A stretch of 8,312 bases of DNA, from NCBI GenBank assembly GCA_035259145.1, contig DATFWQ010000276.1, forward strand, positions 1 through 8,312, in the 5' to 3' direction. The position numbers were made by a program, and so were the translations under genes. Shown piece after piece: positions 1 through 6,247 of the stretch; positions within the stretch are counted from its first letter, which is position 1; each line of letters starts with the position of its first letter. The notes under the pieces were generated by a model, which worked only from the letters and a program-made list of their open reading frames with translations, was not told where the DNA came from and searched no databases. Origin of the DNA: CF-161 sp035259145. GTDB taxonomy: Bacteria; Chloroflexota; Dormibacteria; Dormibacterales; Dormibacteraceae.

Positions 1-1
1 C

Positions 2-463
2 TGCCTGGAGAACGTGGTCCTCGCCGTGGAGGCGCGTCACCGCATGCTCGCCATGCTCCGTCCCGGTGCCCGAGCCGAGGACGTGCACGATGCGGCCGAG
101 CTGCTGGCGCTGGTCGGGCTGGCCGCCCAGTCTGATGTCCCTGTCGACGCCCTCGGCCACGGACAGCAAAAGCAGCTCGAGGTCGCGATCGCCCTCGGCA
201 GAAACCCGCGCGTGCTCCTGCTCGACGAGCCCACCTCCGGCCTCACCGAGCACGAGCGCCACTCTCTCGGGAGACTGCTGCAGGGGGTGGCGACCCGGTC
301 GACGATCGTCATGGCCGAGCACGACGTCGAGCTCGTGCGCCGGATAGCGACCCGGGTGACCGCGTTCAACCTGGGTCGAAAGATCGCCGAGGGGACCGCT
401 GAACAGGTGTTCAGCACTCCGGAGGTCAGACAGGTTTTCCTGCGGGGCGCCGAAGGTGCTTGA
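2..463 (+). CDS. livG: LivG-type ABC transporter ATP-binding protein (5' truncated)
   Basis: This is the C-terminal 153 residues of the LivG-like ATPase of a branched-chain amino acid/HAAT family importer. It hydrolyses ATP at the cytoplasmic face together with LivF. The reading frame is open from base 2 (CLENVV, matching the family's 'TVLENV' segment). The N-terminal part with Walker A and most of the Q-loop region lies outside the window. Visible are the ABC signature LGHGQQ (bases 152-169), Walker B VLLLDEP with its glutamate (about 212-232), the D-loop region and a canonical switch histidine in MAEHD (His codon 320-322). The tail GRKIAEGTAEQVF is typical of LivG rather than LivF. The signature has Gly where many ABC proteins have Ser. 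The gene overlaps livF by 8 bp, so the two are co-translated. Truncation is by the window edge, not a mutation. The assignment as LivG is firm; the transported substrate is not shown by this gene. Confidence 0.93.
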   Translation, partial: CLENVVLAVEARHRMLAMLRPGARAEDVHDAAELLALVGLAAQSDVPVDALGHGQQKQLEVAIALGRNPRVLLLDEPTSGLTEHERHSLGRLLQGVATRSTIVMAEHDVELVRRIATRVTAFNLGRKIAEGTAEQVFSTPEVRQVFLRGAEGA

Positions 464-1163
464 GCTGCAGGATCTTCATGCGTACTACGGCCGGAGCCAC
501 GTGGTCCAGGGCATCTCACTGCGAGTCGGCCTGGGCGAGGGAGTGGGTCTGGTAGGCCACAACGGCGTGGGGAAGACGACGACGCTGCGGTCCATCATGG
601 GCCACGGGCCGCGGACCCAGGGCATGATCGCATTCGAGGGTCGGGACCTGCACAGCGCTCCGGTCCACAGCCGTGCCCGGCGAGGCCTCGGGTTCGTGCC
701 GGATGCCGAGGCGGTCTTCCCTGAGATGACGGTCGAGGAAAACATCCGCGCGGGCGCACTCCTCCGCCCGCGAGCCGACCAGCAGCACTGCCTGGAGACG
801 GCGTACCAGCTTTTCCCCGTGCTCGCGGAGCGCCGCGTCCAGCTCGCGGGCACGCTCAGCGGCGGTCAGCAGAAGATGCTGGCCCTCGCCCGCGGCCTGG
901 CGCTCCAGCCGCGACTGCTCATGGTCGACGAGCCGAGCGAGGGCCTTATGCCCATCAACATCGACCTTATCGCCGGGGCGCTCGGGCGGGCGGTGGACTC
1001 GGGCGTAGGCGTGCTCGTCGTGGACGCCTCGTTCCATCTCCTGAAGACGGTCTGCAGCCGCCTGTACGTCATGAAGCGGGGCGTCATCACGGGAGAGCAT
1101 CAGCTGACCGAGTTTGCAACTCCCGATCAGCTGGTCGCGACCTACCTGAAGGGAGAGGCCTGA
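456..1163 (+). CDS. livF: LivF-type ABC transporter ATP-binding protein
   Basis: This is a 235-residue second ATPase subunit of the Liv/HAAT importer, full length for LivF. The GTG start at 456 gives MLELQDLHAYYGRSHVVQG, the standard LivF opening, and lies inside the end of livG. Walker A is GHNGVGKTT (residues 34-42), the signature LSGGQQ (134-139) and Walker B LLMVDEP (154-160), followed by the SEGL D-loop. Two positions deviate from the family. The segment usually read VPEGR/VPQGR is VPDAE (81-85), and the usual switch segment VEQN is VDASF (189-193). Alanine 191 therefore replaces the Gln (His in other ABC ATPases) at the switch position. The Walker A lysine and Walker B glutamate are intact, so the protein can probably still bind ATP. 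The livH start codon overlaps the TGA stop (TGATG). Family assignment is firm; the effect of the substitutions is inference. Confidence 0.95.
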   Translation: MLELQDLHAYYGRSHVVQGISLRVGLGEGVGLVGHNGVGKTTTLRSIMGHGPRTQGMIAFEGRDLHSAPVHSRARRGLGFVPDAEAVFPEMTVEENIRAGALLRPRADQQHCLETAYQLFPVLAERRVQLAGTLSGGQQKMLALARGLALQPRLLMVDEPSEGLMPINIDLIAGALGRAVDSGVGVLVVDASFHLLKTVCSRLYVMKRGVITGEHQLTEFATPDQLVATYLKGEA

Positions 1164-2029
1164 TGTCGCTGGAGCACGTCGCGGTCGCTGCAATGAACGG
1201 CCTCGTCGTAGGAGCGTCGCTCGCACTCGTCGCGGCCGGCCTGGCGCTCCTCTTCGGGGTGCTCGGCGTTCTGAATTTCGCTCAGGGCGACTTCTACATG
1301 CTCGGGGCCTACATGGTCTGGCTCGCCCTCGGCCACGGCCAGAGCTTCTGGACCGGGGTCGTCGCGGCCGTCCTGGCAGTGGGGATCGTCGGCGGCCTGG
1401 CGCTGATGACGATGTTGTGGCCGCTTCGCGATCGGGCCCACGCGCTGGTTCTCCTGGCGACGCTGGCGCTGAGCCTGATCATGGAGCAGCTGGCCGCGAA
1501 CGTGTTCGGAGGAGACGCAAAGCCTATCGCGGCGCCCATCAGCGCCCGGGTCCCGATCGGCCACACCGACTATCCGGTCTACGACCTGATCGTTGTCGTC
1601 GCCGCGGTGGTGATCCTGGTCGGCGGGTTCGTCTTTCTCAAGTACCTCAAGTACGGGATCTGGCTGCGGGCTGTCGCCCAGAACCGGCGAATGGCCAGCG
1701 TGCTGGGGGTGCCCGTCTCGCGGGTGTATGCGCTGGCGTTCGTGTTGAGCTGCGGGCTGGCGGCGGTGGCGGGCTCACTGCTGGCGCCGCTCACCCAGGT
1801 CTATCCGACGGTGGGGCTTGACGTGAACCTCAGCGCGTTCATAGTCGTGATCGCAGGTGGTCTCGGCAACTTCCGGGGGGCGGCCGTCATCGCGCTGGGC
1901 CTGGGCGTGGCCGAGTCGCTGGGCTCACTGTGGATCCCGGGGGTGGCCGTGCAGCTGATGGTGTTCGGTCTGGTGATCGCGCTGCTGATCCTGCGTTCGC
2001 AGCGACAGCGGGTGCTCGTGAGGCTATAG
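1163..2029 (+). CDS. livH: LivH-type ABC transporter permease
   Basis: This is a 288-residue inner-membrane permease that forms half of the translocation channel with LivM. The sequence is almost entirely hydrophobic, with about eight predicted membrane segments by eye. Family hallmarks are NFAQGDFYMLGAY (residues 38-50) near the N-terminus and AFIVVIAGGLGNFRG near the C-terminus (GGLGN at 232-236). The cytoplasmic coupling loop reads RAVAQNRRMASVLGVPV, which matches the LivH contact with the ATPases. The ATG at 1163 overlaps the livF stop and is preceded by a purine-rich GGGAGAGG, so the start is well supported. The length is normal and no key segment is missing. The substrate cannot be read from the permease alone; HAAT permeases serve branched-chain amino acids, urea, amides and aromatic acids. 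Confidence 0.95.
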   Translation: MSLEHVAVAAMNGLVVGASLALVAAGLALLFGVLGVLNFAQGDFYMLGAYMVWLALGHGQSFWTGVVAAVLAVGIVGGLALMTMLWPLRDRAHALVLLATLALSLIMEQLAANVFGGDAKPIAAPISARVPIGHTDYPVYDLIVVVAAVVILVGGFVFLKYLKYGIWLRAVAQNRRMASVLGVPVSRVYALAFVLSCGLAAVAGSLLAPLTQVYPTVGLDVNLSAFIVVIAGGLGNFRGAAVIALGLGVAESLGSLWIPGVAVQLMVFGLVIALLILRSQRQRVLVRL

Positions 2030-2030
2030 C

Positions 2031-3098
2031 GTGGACAGGGTGCGCGCTCGGGCGCCGGACGTGCGCACCCTGGGCGTCGTCGCGGTCGTCCTCGTCTTTG
2101 CGGCGCTGTTTCTGGGGCCGCCGCTCTATGGACAGTACCTGCCGCAGCGGATCTCCGACTACCTGATCTTCGGGCTGCCGGCTCTGGCTGTCGCCCTGAT
2201 CGCGGGCCACGCACGGCTGCTCAACGTCGGCATCGGGGCCACCTTCGGCGTCAGCGCCTACACGGTCGCGATTCTCAGCCATCACTCGGTGCTCAATCCC
2301 GTGCTCCTGATGCTGGGCGCTCTCGGAGCCGGCGTGCTCGTCTCGATCCTCTTCTCCATCTATGCAGTCGTAGCGACCGGGCTCGAGTACCTGCTGCTTA
2401 CGTTGCTGACCACCGCCGCTTTCGCCAGCCTGCCTTTGCTGTCCATAAGCCTCACCGGCGGCGAGAACGGACTGGGCGTCAAGGGAGCGGTGGACATCTC
2501 CTTCGGCCTCGACCCCTTGCAGGGCAACGGCTTCTACTGGCTCCTCTGCGCAGTGACGGCCTTCTGGTGTGGCCTCTCCTGGTATCTGCTCTCTTCGCGA
2601 GCAGGTCGCGTGATGGTGGCGATCGGGCGCAACCCGGTTCGGGCAGCCGCGATGGGCTACTCGGTTCATGCCTACCAGGTGGCGGTCACCCTGTATTCGG
2701 GGCTCATCGCGGCCAGCGCGGGGTGGCTGTACGCGCTCGCCCACGCTTTCGTGTTCCAGGACCTGCTGGGCCTGGCCGACTCCGTCAATTTCGTGCTCTA
2801 TTCGTTGATCGGCGGTGTGGACACGGTGCTCGGCCCGCTGCTGGGGACTGCGGGCCTCCGCTTCCTCGGCGAGTACCTCGGCCAGCAGAGCACCCAGTCC
2901 CAGCTGTATGTGGGTGTCGCGCTGCTGACCGTCGTGTACCTGCTGCCCTCGGGGGTGGTCGGTGGACTCCGGCAGCTCTGGCGGCTCCGCAGCAGGTTCA
3001 GGGCGGCGTCGCCAATCGGGACGGGGGAGCCGGGGCCGGTCGAGGTCGCAGGGGCCGTCGAGATGGACAGGCTGTTCAGCGCTGCGAGGGACGAATAG
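2031..3098 (+). CDS. livM: LivM-type ABC transporter permease
   Basis: This is a 355-residue second permease of the Liv importer. It begins at GTG 2031, one nucleotide after the livH stop, so translation is probably coupled. Family features are the first helix region (about residues 14-33), the RLLNVGIGATFGVSAYTVAIL segment matching the usual 'LSLGHAAFFGLGAY', the LTGGENGLG loop (141-149), the coupling loop AIGRNPVRAAAMGYSV, and SLIGGVDTVLGPLLG near the C-terminus (GG at 261-262). After the last helix there is a hydrophilic tail of about 45 residues (RLRSRF to AARDE) rich in Gly, Pro, Ala and charged residues. Some LivM proteins carry a fused LivG domain here; this tail is not one and I recognise no domain in it. 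The assignment is firm and the tail unassigned. Confidence 0.94.
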   Translation: MDRVRARAPDVRTLGVVAVVLVFAALFLGPPLYGQYLPQRISDYLIFGLPALAVALIAGHARLLNVGIGATFGVSAYTVAILSHHSVLNPVLLMLGALGAGVLVSILFSIYAVVATGLEYLLLTLLTTAAFASLPLLSISLTGGENGLGVKGAVDISFGLDPLQGNGFYWLLCAVTAFWCGLSWYLLSSRAGRVMVAIGRNPVRAAAMGYSVHAYQVAVTLYSGLIAASAGWLYALAHAFVFQDLLGLADSVNFVLYSLIGGVDTVLGPLLGTAGLRFLGEYLGQQSTQSQLYVGVALLTVVYLLPSGVVGGLRQLWRLRSRFRAASPIGTGEPGPVEVAGAVEMDRLFSAARDE

Positions 3099-3142
3099 CG
3101 CCATTCAAGGAAACAGACGTTTGGTTCGGCAGGAGAGAACTG

Positions 3143-3150
3143 AAGGAGGT
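3143..3150 (+). promoter_or_regulatory. Strong Shine-Dalgarno of the solute-binding protein gene
   Basis: AAGGAGGT is a near-perfect anti-16S match, 6 nt before the ATG at 3157. It fixes that start and rules out the longer in-frame extension back to 2962, which would run inside livM. It is the strongest ribosome binding site in the window, consistent with a binding protein made in excess of the membrane complex. Confidence 0.85.
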
Positions 3151-3156
3151 GCAGCG

Positions 3157-4461
3157 ATGCAGCACTCGGTGTCCGGACGATCGGGCCGGTCCAGATGGTG
3201 GCGGCCGCTGGTCGCGGCGGCGGCCGGCATCATAGCCGCCGCGGCCTGCGGCGGCGGGGCCTCGACCACCCAGTCAAATCAGGCAACTGGGCCGCCTATC
3301 AAGATCGGCGTCCTCGACGACCAGGCGCCTTCCACCGCGGTGGAGGGGGCCGAGATGCGGGTGAACACCGACCTGGCGATAGCGCAGGTCAATGCCGCCG
3401 GGGGTATCCACGGGCGGCCGCTTCAGGCGGTCTACGTTGATCCGAAGGCCCAGCCTGATGAGGCCATCAGCCTGGCGCAGCAGCTCGTCCAGCAGCAGGG
3501 CGTGGACGCGCTGGTCGGTGCCATCCTGAGCAGCGAGTGCCTGGGCGTGGAGAACCTGGTGCCGAGGCTGCAGGTGGTCTACGTGTCGTCAACCGGCTGC
3601 GCCGCGGAGGACTTCGCAGCCAAGCAGTGCAACATGTACAGCTTCCGAACGACGCCCCAGGGCCGGCAGGTGATCATCCCGCTGAGCACGTACATCGTCA
3701 ATACCTACGGCAAGAAGTGGTCGATCATCTACCCGGACTACGCGTTCGGACAGTCGCAGCTGGCTGCGTACAGGGTCGGCTTGCAGGCGGCTGGAGGTGA
3801 GCTGACACAGATCATCCCGATCCCGCAAAACGAGCCGAACATGACGCCGTACATCACGAAGATCGCGACGGACGGCTCGGTCAACGGGCTCATAAACACC
3901 GAGGTCGCCGCCGACCTGGTCCGGGCCTCGCAGACGATCGCGCAGTTCAACATCAGCCAGAAGCTGCCGGTCGTCGGCGTCTTCGGCAAGGAGCGCTTCG
4001 CCGGCGTGTATCCCGATTCCCTGACCGGCGACATCGGCCAGGGGCCCGAGCTCTCGGACTCGGCTCAAGACAACAGGTACGACGTCGCCTACCACGATGC
4101 GTTCCGCAAGCAGCTGGCCAAGGAGGACCCGAACGTGATCAGCACGCTGGGGGGTCTCGAGAAGGGCGTACCGGGCGGTCTCGGCTACGAGGCCTACACG
4201 GCCATCATGGCGTTGAAGGAGGCGATGCTGAGCGCCAACTTCACGGGTAAGGCGGACACAAGCAAGCTGATCAAGTCGCTGTCCACGCTGAAGGCCAAGC
4301 AGGGCCCCGACTTCCCCGGCGGTGACTTCATCATGAACCCGTCCGATCACCAGGCCGTCACGACCACGTACATCGTCAAGATCAACGGACAGAAGGAACA
4401 GGTGCTCTCGACCATCCCGCCGGACAAGCTGCCCGCCATTGGCAGCTGCCAGGTCAAGTAG
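3157..4461 (+). CDS. Liv-type substrate-binding lipoprotein (periplasmic binding protein type 1 fold)
   Basis: This 434-residue extracytoplasmic receptor of the adjacent importer captures the substrate and delivers it to LivH/LivM. The N-terminus has an Arg-rich start (RSGRSRWWR), a hydrophobic helix (about 18-29) and the lipobox IAAAAC, with lipidated Cys31 followed by GGG and a Ser/Thr/Gln linker. The mature part starts PIKIGVLDD and continues with INxAGGIHGRPL-type text (QVNAAGGIHGRPL), QQLVQQQGVDALVG and the STGC/FRTTP region, all typical of the Leu/Ile/Val-binding family. Four cysteines follow the lipobox (128, 148, 158, 431), enough for disulfides. The gene is the last of the transporter block. 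It is followed by a strong hairpin and then the aldolase gene, which hints that the ligand may be a carboxylate or aromatic acid, not an amino acid. The fold and role are firm; the ligand is inferred. Confidence 0.93.
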   Translation: MQHSVSGRSGRSRWWRPLVAAAAGIIAAAACGGGASTTQSNQATGPPIKIGVLDDQAPSTAVEGAEMRVNTDLAIAQVNAAGGIHGRPLQAVYVDPKAQPDEAISLAQQLVQQQGVDALVGAILSSECLGVENLVPRLQVVYVSSTGCAAEDFAAKQCNMYSFRTTPQGRQVIIPLSTYIVNTYGKKWSIIYPDYAFGQSQLAAYRVGLQAAGGELTQIIPIPQNEPNMTPYITKIATDGSVNGLINTEVAADLVRASQTIAQFNISQKLPVVGVFGKERFAGVYPDSLTGDIGQGPELSDSAQDNRYDVAYHDAFRKQLAKEDPNVISTLGGLEKGVPGGLGYEAYTAIMALKEAMLSANFTGKADTSKLIKSLSTLKAKQGPDFPGGDFIMNPSDHQAVTTTYIVKINGQKEQVLSTIPPDKLPAIGSCQVK

Positions 4462-4473
4462 CCGAGCAGCACA

Positions 4474-4509
4474 CCCTCGCCCTCCCCCTCTCAGGGGAGA
4501 GGGCGAGGG
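4474..4509 (+). repeat. GC-rich palindromic hairpin (REP-like) between binding protein and aldolase genes
   Basis: The left arm (4474-4489, CCCTCGCCCTCCCCCT) pairs with the right arm (4493-4509, AGGGGAGAGGGCGAGGG). There are 11 perfect outer base pairs, one bulged base and 5 more pairs around a 3-nt loop. It starts 12 nt after the stop at 4461. No T-run follows, so it is not a classical intrinsic terminator. The composition resembles the dispersed CCCTC/GAGGG palindromes seen between genes in many GC-rich bacteria. Possible roles are protection of the upstream mRNA 3' end, partial attenuation, or control of the downstream ribosome binding site. Only one copy is present in this window, so repeat status is inferred. 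Confidence 0.7.
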
Positions 4510-4515
4510 AGGGGG
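4506..4515 (+). promoter_or_regulatory. Ribosome binding site of the RraA-family gene, partly inside the hairpin
   Basis: AGGGAGGGGG contains GGAGG (4508-4512), 10 nt before the TTG at 4523. It decides that start over an in-frame TTG at 4439, which would translate through the hairpin and overlap the binding protein gene. The first bases belong to the right arm of the hairpin, so folding could limit ribosome access. Confidence 0.65.
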
Positions 4516-4522
4516 AAATCGA

Positions 4523-5212
4523 TTGGACGCACAGATCGAAGAGCTCCGGCGTCACGCCACCACGACGCTGAGCGATGCCATGGACCGGCTGGGGATCGCC
4601 GGCCAGGCGTTCGGCATCGCTCCACTGGACCGCCGTTTCCGGCTGGTAGGCCCGGCTTTCACGGTGCGTACCATCCCGGTTGCGACCCGAGCCGGGGCCA
4701 GCGTAGGCGACTACATAGACGAAGTGCCGGCCGGCAGCATCGTTGTCCTGGACAACGGCGGCCGGCTCGACGCCACCGTCTGGGGTGACATCCTGACGAT
4801 CGTCGCCCATCGCCGGGGCCTTGGCGGCACTGTGATCCATGGGGTCTGCCGCGACGCTGCCCGCAGCCTCGAGCTCGGCTATCCGATCTTCAGCGGCGGC
4901 GTCTTCATGCGGACGGGCAAAGACCGCGTACGGGCGGACGGCTACCAGGTGCCTGTCTCGCTGGGCGACGTGCGCGTCGAGCCCGGGGACATGGTCGTCG
5001 GCGACGGTGACGGGGTGGTGGTGATCCCGGCCGGCCGCCTGGCCGACGTGCTTGCCGCCTCCAGCCAGATCGCCGCGGCGGAGGAGCGGATACGCAGCGA
5101 GGTCGACCAGGGCAGCCGCCTGGACGAAGCCCGGAAGCGCCACCGCTACTTCCAGCTGCAATCCCGTGATCTGGCCGGCCAGGCGGGGCACAGTGGGCCG
5201 GACGGCGATTGA
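4523..5212 (+). CDS. RraA/HMG-CHA aldolase family protein
   Basis: This is a 229-residue protein of the RraA-like family, normal length for it. Members with this motif set are class II aldolases that split 4-hydroxy-4-methyl-2-oxoglutarate, and often 4-carboxy-4-hydroxy-2-oxoadipate, to pyruvate plus pyruvate or oxaloacetate, using a divalent metal. Visible are TTTLSDAMDRLG (13-24), LVGPAFTVRT (41-50), VWGDILT (86-92) and GVCRD (107-111), whose Arg110-Asp111 pair corresponds to the substrate-binding Arg and metal-binding Asp of the family. GDGDGVVVIP near residue 165 closes the core. His106 sits where Asp is common (VIDG), a mild deviation. The C-terminus (about 190-215) is a charged helix. 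TTG 4523 is chosen for its Shine-Dalgarno and the N-terminal fit. The RNase E inhibitor role of enterobacterial RraA is unlikely given the neighbouring dioxygenase. The family is firm; the substrate is inferred from context. Confidence 0.88.
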   Translation: MDAQIEELRRHATTTLSDAMDRLGIAGQAFGIAPLDRRFRLVGPAFTVRTIPVATRAGASVGDYIDEVPAGSIVVLDNGGRLDATVWGDILTIVAHRRGLGGTVIHGVCRDAARSLELGYPIFSGGVFMRTGKDRVRADGYQVPVSLGDVRVEPGDMVVGDGDGVVVIPAGRLADVLAASSQIAAAEERIRSEVDQGSRLDEARKRHRYFQLQSRDLAGQAGHSGPDGD

Positions 5213-5218
5213 TGACGG

Positions 5219-5248
5219 TCGATCGGTGGCGCCGATGTCGGCAATCGA
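5219..5248. promoter_or_regulatory. Cluster of dyad-symmetric half sites upstream of the DUF6282 gene (possible operator)
   Basis: The 73-nt gap between the aldolase and DUF6282 genes contains ATCGG-N5-CCGAT (5222-5236), overlapped by GCCGA-N2-TCGGC (5231-5242), with outer TCGAT/ATCGA arms (5219-5223 and 5244-5248). The recurrent CCGAT/ATCGG half site suggests a protein-binding site more than a terminator, since the loops are short and no T-run follows. No convincing -35/-10 pair is visible. In GC-rich DNA such dyads occur by chance, so confidence is low. Confidence 0.25.
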
Positions 5249-5285
5249 ATAATCCTGCTGGACAGGTCGGAAGGCCCTACCTAGC

Positions 5286-6230
5286 ATGAGCGCGATGGCC
5301 CAGCTCGAGAAGCCGCCCTCTGGTGAAGCCTGGGCGGTAATACGGGGGGCCATCGATATGCACGTCCACGCGGGGCTGGACGTGATCGCCCGCCGACTGG
5401 ACGATGTCGAGCTGGCACGCGATTTCCTCGATCACGGCCTGGGCGGCTTCGTGCTGAAGTCGCACTACGTGCCCACGGCCGAGCGCGCAGCCGCGGTGGG
5501 GCGGGCGGTGCCCGGCTTGATGGTGGCGGGCTCGCTCACGCTCAACCACGCCGTGGGCGGCCTTAACCCGGCCGCTCTGGAGGTGGCTGCCCGGCTGGGT
5601 GCACGGGTGGTCTGGATGCCGACCGTCGACGCTGCAAACGAATGGGTCAACCGGCGGCCGGGAGCGCCACCGCCCGCCTGGGGAGCGTTCCACGATCAGA
5701 TGAGGTCGCGGCGCGGCTACCCGTCCCCGATCTCGCTCCTGGACGAGCGCGGCCACCTGGTGGGGCCGGCCGTGGAGTGTCTCGAGATCGTGGCCGCCTA
5801 CGGCATGGTGCTCGCAACAGGGCACGTCGGCCGCGACGAGATCTTCGCGCTTACGACCTGCGCGAGGGAGCAGGGCGTGACCCGTCTGATCGTGACGCAC
5901 GCGGAGTTTACGACCGTCGACCTCGGCGCTCAGGACCAGGTGGACCTCGCGCGCCGCGGAGCGGTGATAGAGCACTGCTACACCACGCCCTATACGGCGA
6001 AGACGACCTGGGAGACGGTGTTCGCCAACCTGCGTGCTACTGGGGCCGAGGCCGCCGTCATCTCGACGGACCTCGGACAGGTGGCGAACCCGCCGGCGGC
6101 CGATGGCCTGGCCGACTTTGCGGACCACCTGCTTCACGCTGGATTCTCGCCGGACGACGTGCGTCAGATGGCTGTCGTCAACCCCGCCCACCTGATCGGC
6201 GTGAGCGCATCAGGGCCGGAGTCACCTTAG
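5286..6230 (+). CDS. DUF6282 family protein, amidohydrolase-like metalloenzyme
   Basis: This 314-residue protein of the DUF6282 family has the pattern of a metal-dependent amidohydrolase TIM barrel; no reaction is known to me for the family. Likely metal and active-site residues are the HVH pair in GAIDMHVHAG (His26, His28), LKSH (Lys58, His60), ATGHVGRDE (His180), IVTHAEF (His205) and ISTDLGQ (Asp262), in the order expected for strands 1, 2, 5, 6 and 8. Also typical are LNHAVGGLNPAALE (86-99) and VVWMPTVDA (108-116). The ATG at 5286 follows a modest GGAAGG 11 nt upstream; ATG 5295 is an alternative. The gene sits between an RraA-type aldolase and an extradiol dioxygenase, 17 nt before the latter. 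A role as hydratase, lactonase or hydrolase on a ring-cleavage product is plausible but inferred. No signal peptide or membrane segment is seen, so it is cytoplasmic. Confidence 0.85.
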   Translation: MSAMAQLEKPPSGEAWAVIRGAIDMHVHAGLDVIARRLDDVELARDFLDHGLGGFVLKSHYVPTAERAAAVGRAVPGLMVAGSLTLNHAVGGLNPAALEVAARLGARVVWMPTVDAANEWVNRRPGAPPPAWGAFHDQMRSRRGYPSPISLLDERGHLVGPAVECLEIVAAYGMVLATGHVGRDEIFALTTCAREQGVTRLIVTHAEFTTVDLGAQDQVDLARRGAVIEHCYTTPYTAKTTWETVFANLRATGAEAAVISTDLGQVANPPAADGLADFADHLLHAGFSPDDVRQMAVVNPAHLIGVSASGPESP

Positions 6231-6247
6231 TCGAGGGAGATTGAGCC

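Noticed and set aside
1887..3104. 405-codon open frame on the minus strand opposite livM
   Set aside because: It lies antisense to a clear permease and translates to Arg/Gln/Glu/His-rich text with no motif, typical of GC-rich shadow frames. The other minus-strand frames (for example 3589-4350, 4454-5353, 5277-6191, 6227-7021) are rejected for the same reason.
2962..3156. N-terminal extension of the binding protein gene
   Set aside because: It would overlap livM by 137 bases and place the signal peptide internally. ATG 3157 has a near-perfect Shine-Dalgarno and gives a proper lipoprotein signal.
4474..4509. Intrinsic terminator after the binding protein gene
   Set aside because: The stem is strong but is followed by GGAGGGGGAAATC with no T-run, so classical termination is not supported.
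4439..4522. Upstream TTG start for the RraA-family gene
   Set aside because: The extension is Pro/Arg/Gly text translated from the hairpin and overlaps the binding protein gene. TTG 4523 has its own ribosome binding site and fits the family's N-terminus.
4523..5212. RraA as a regulator of RNase E
   Set aside because: That role is known for enterobacterial RraA. Here the aldolase Arg-Asp motif and the catabolic neighbours favour an enzyme.
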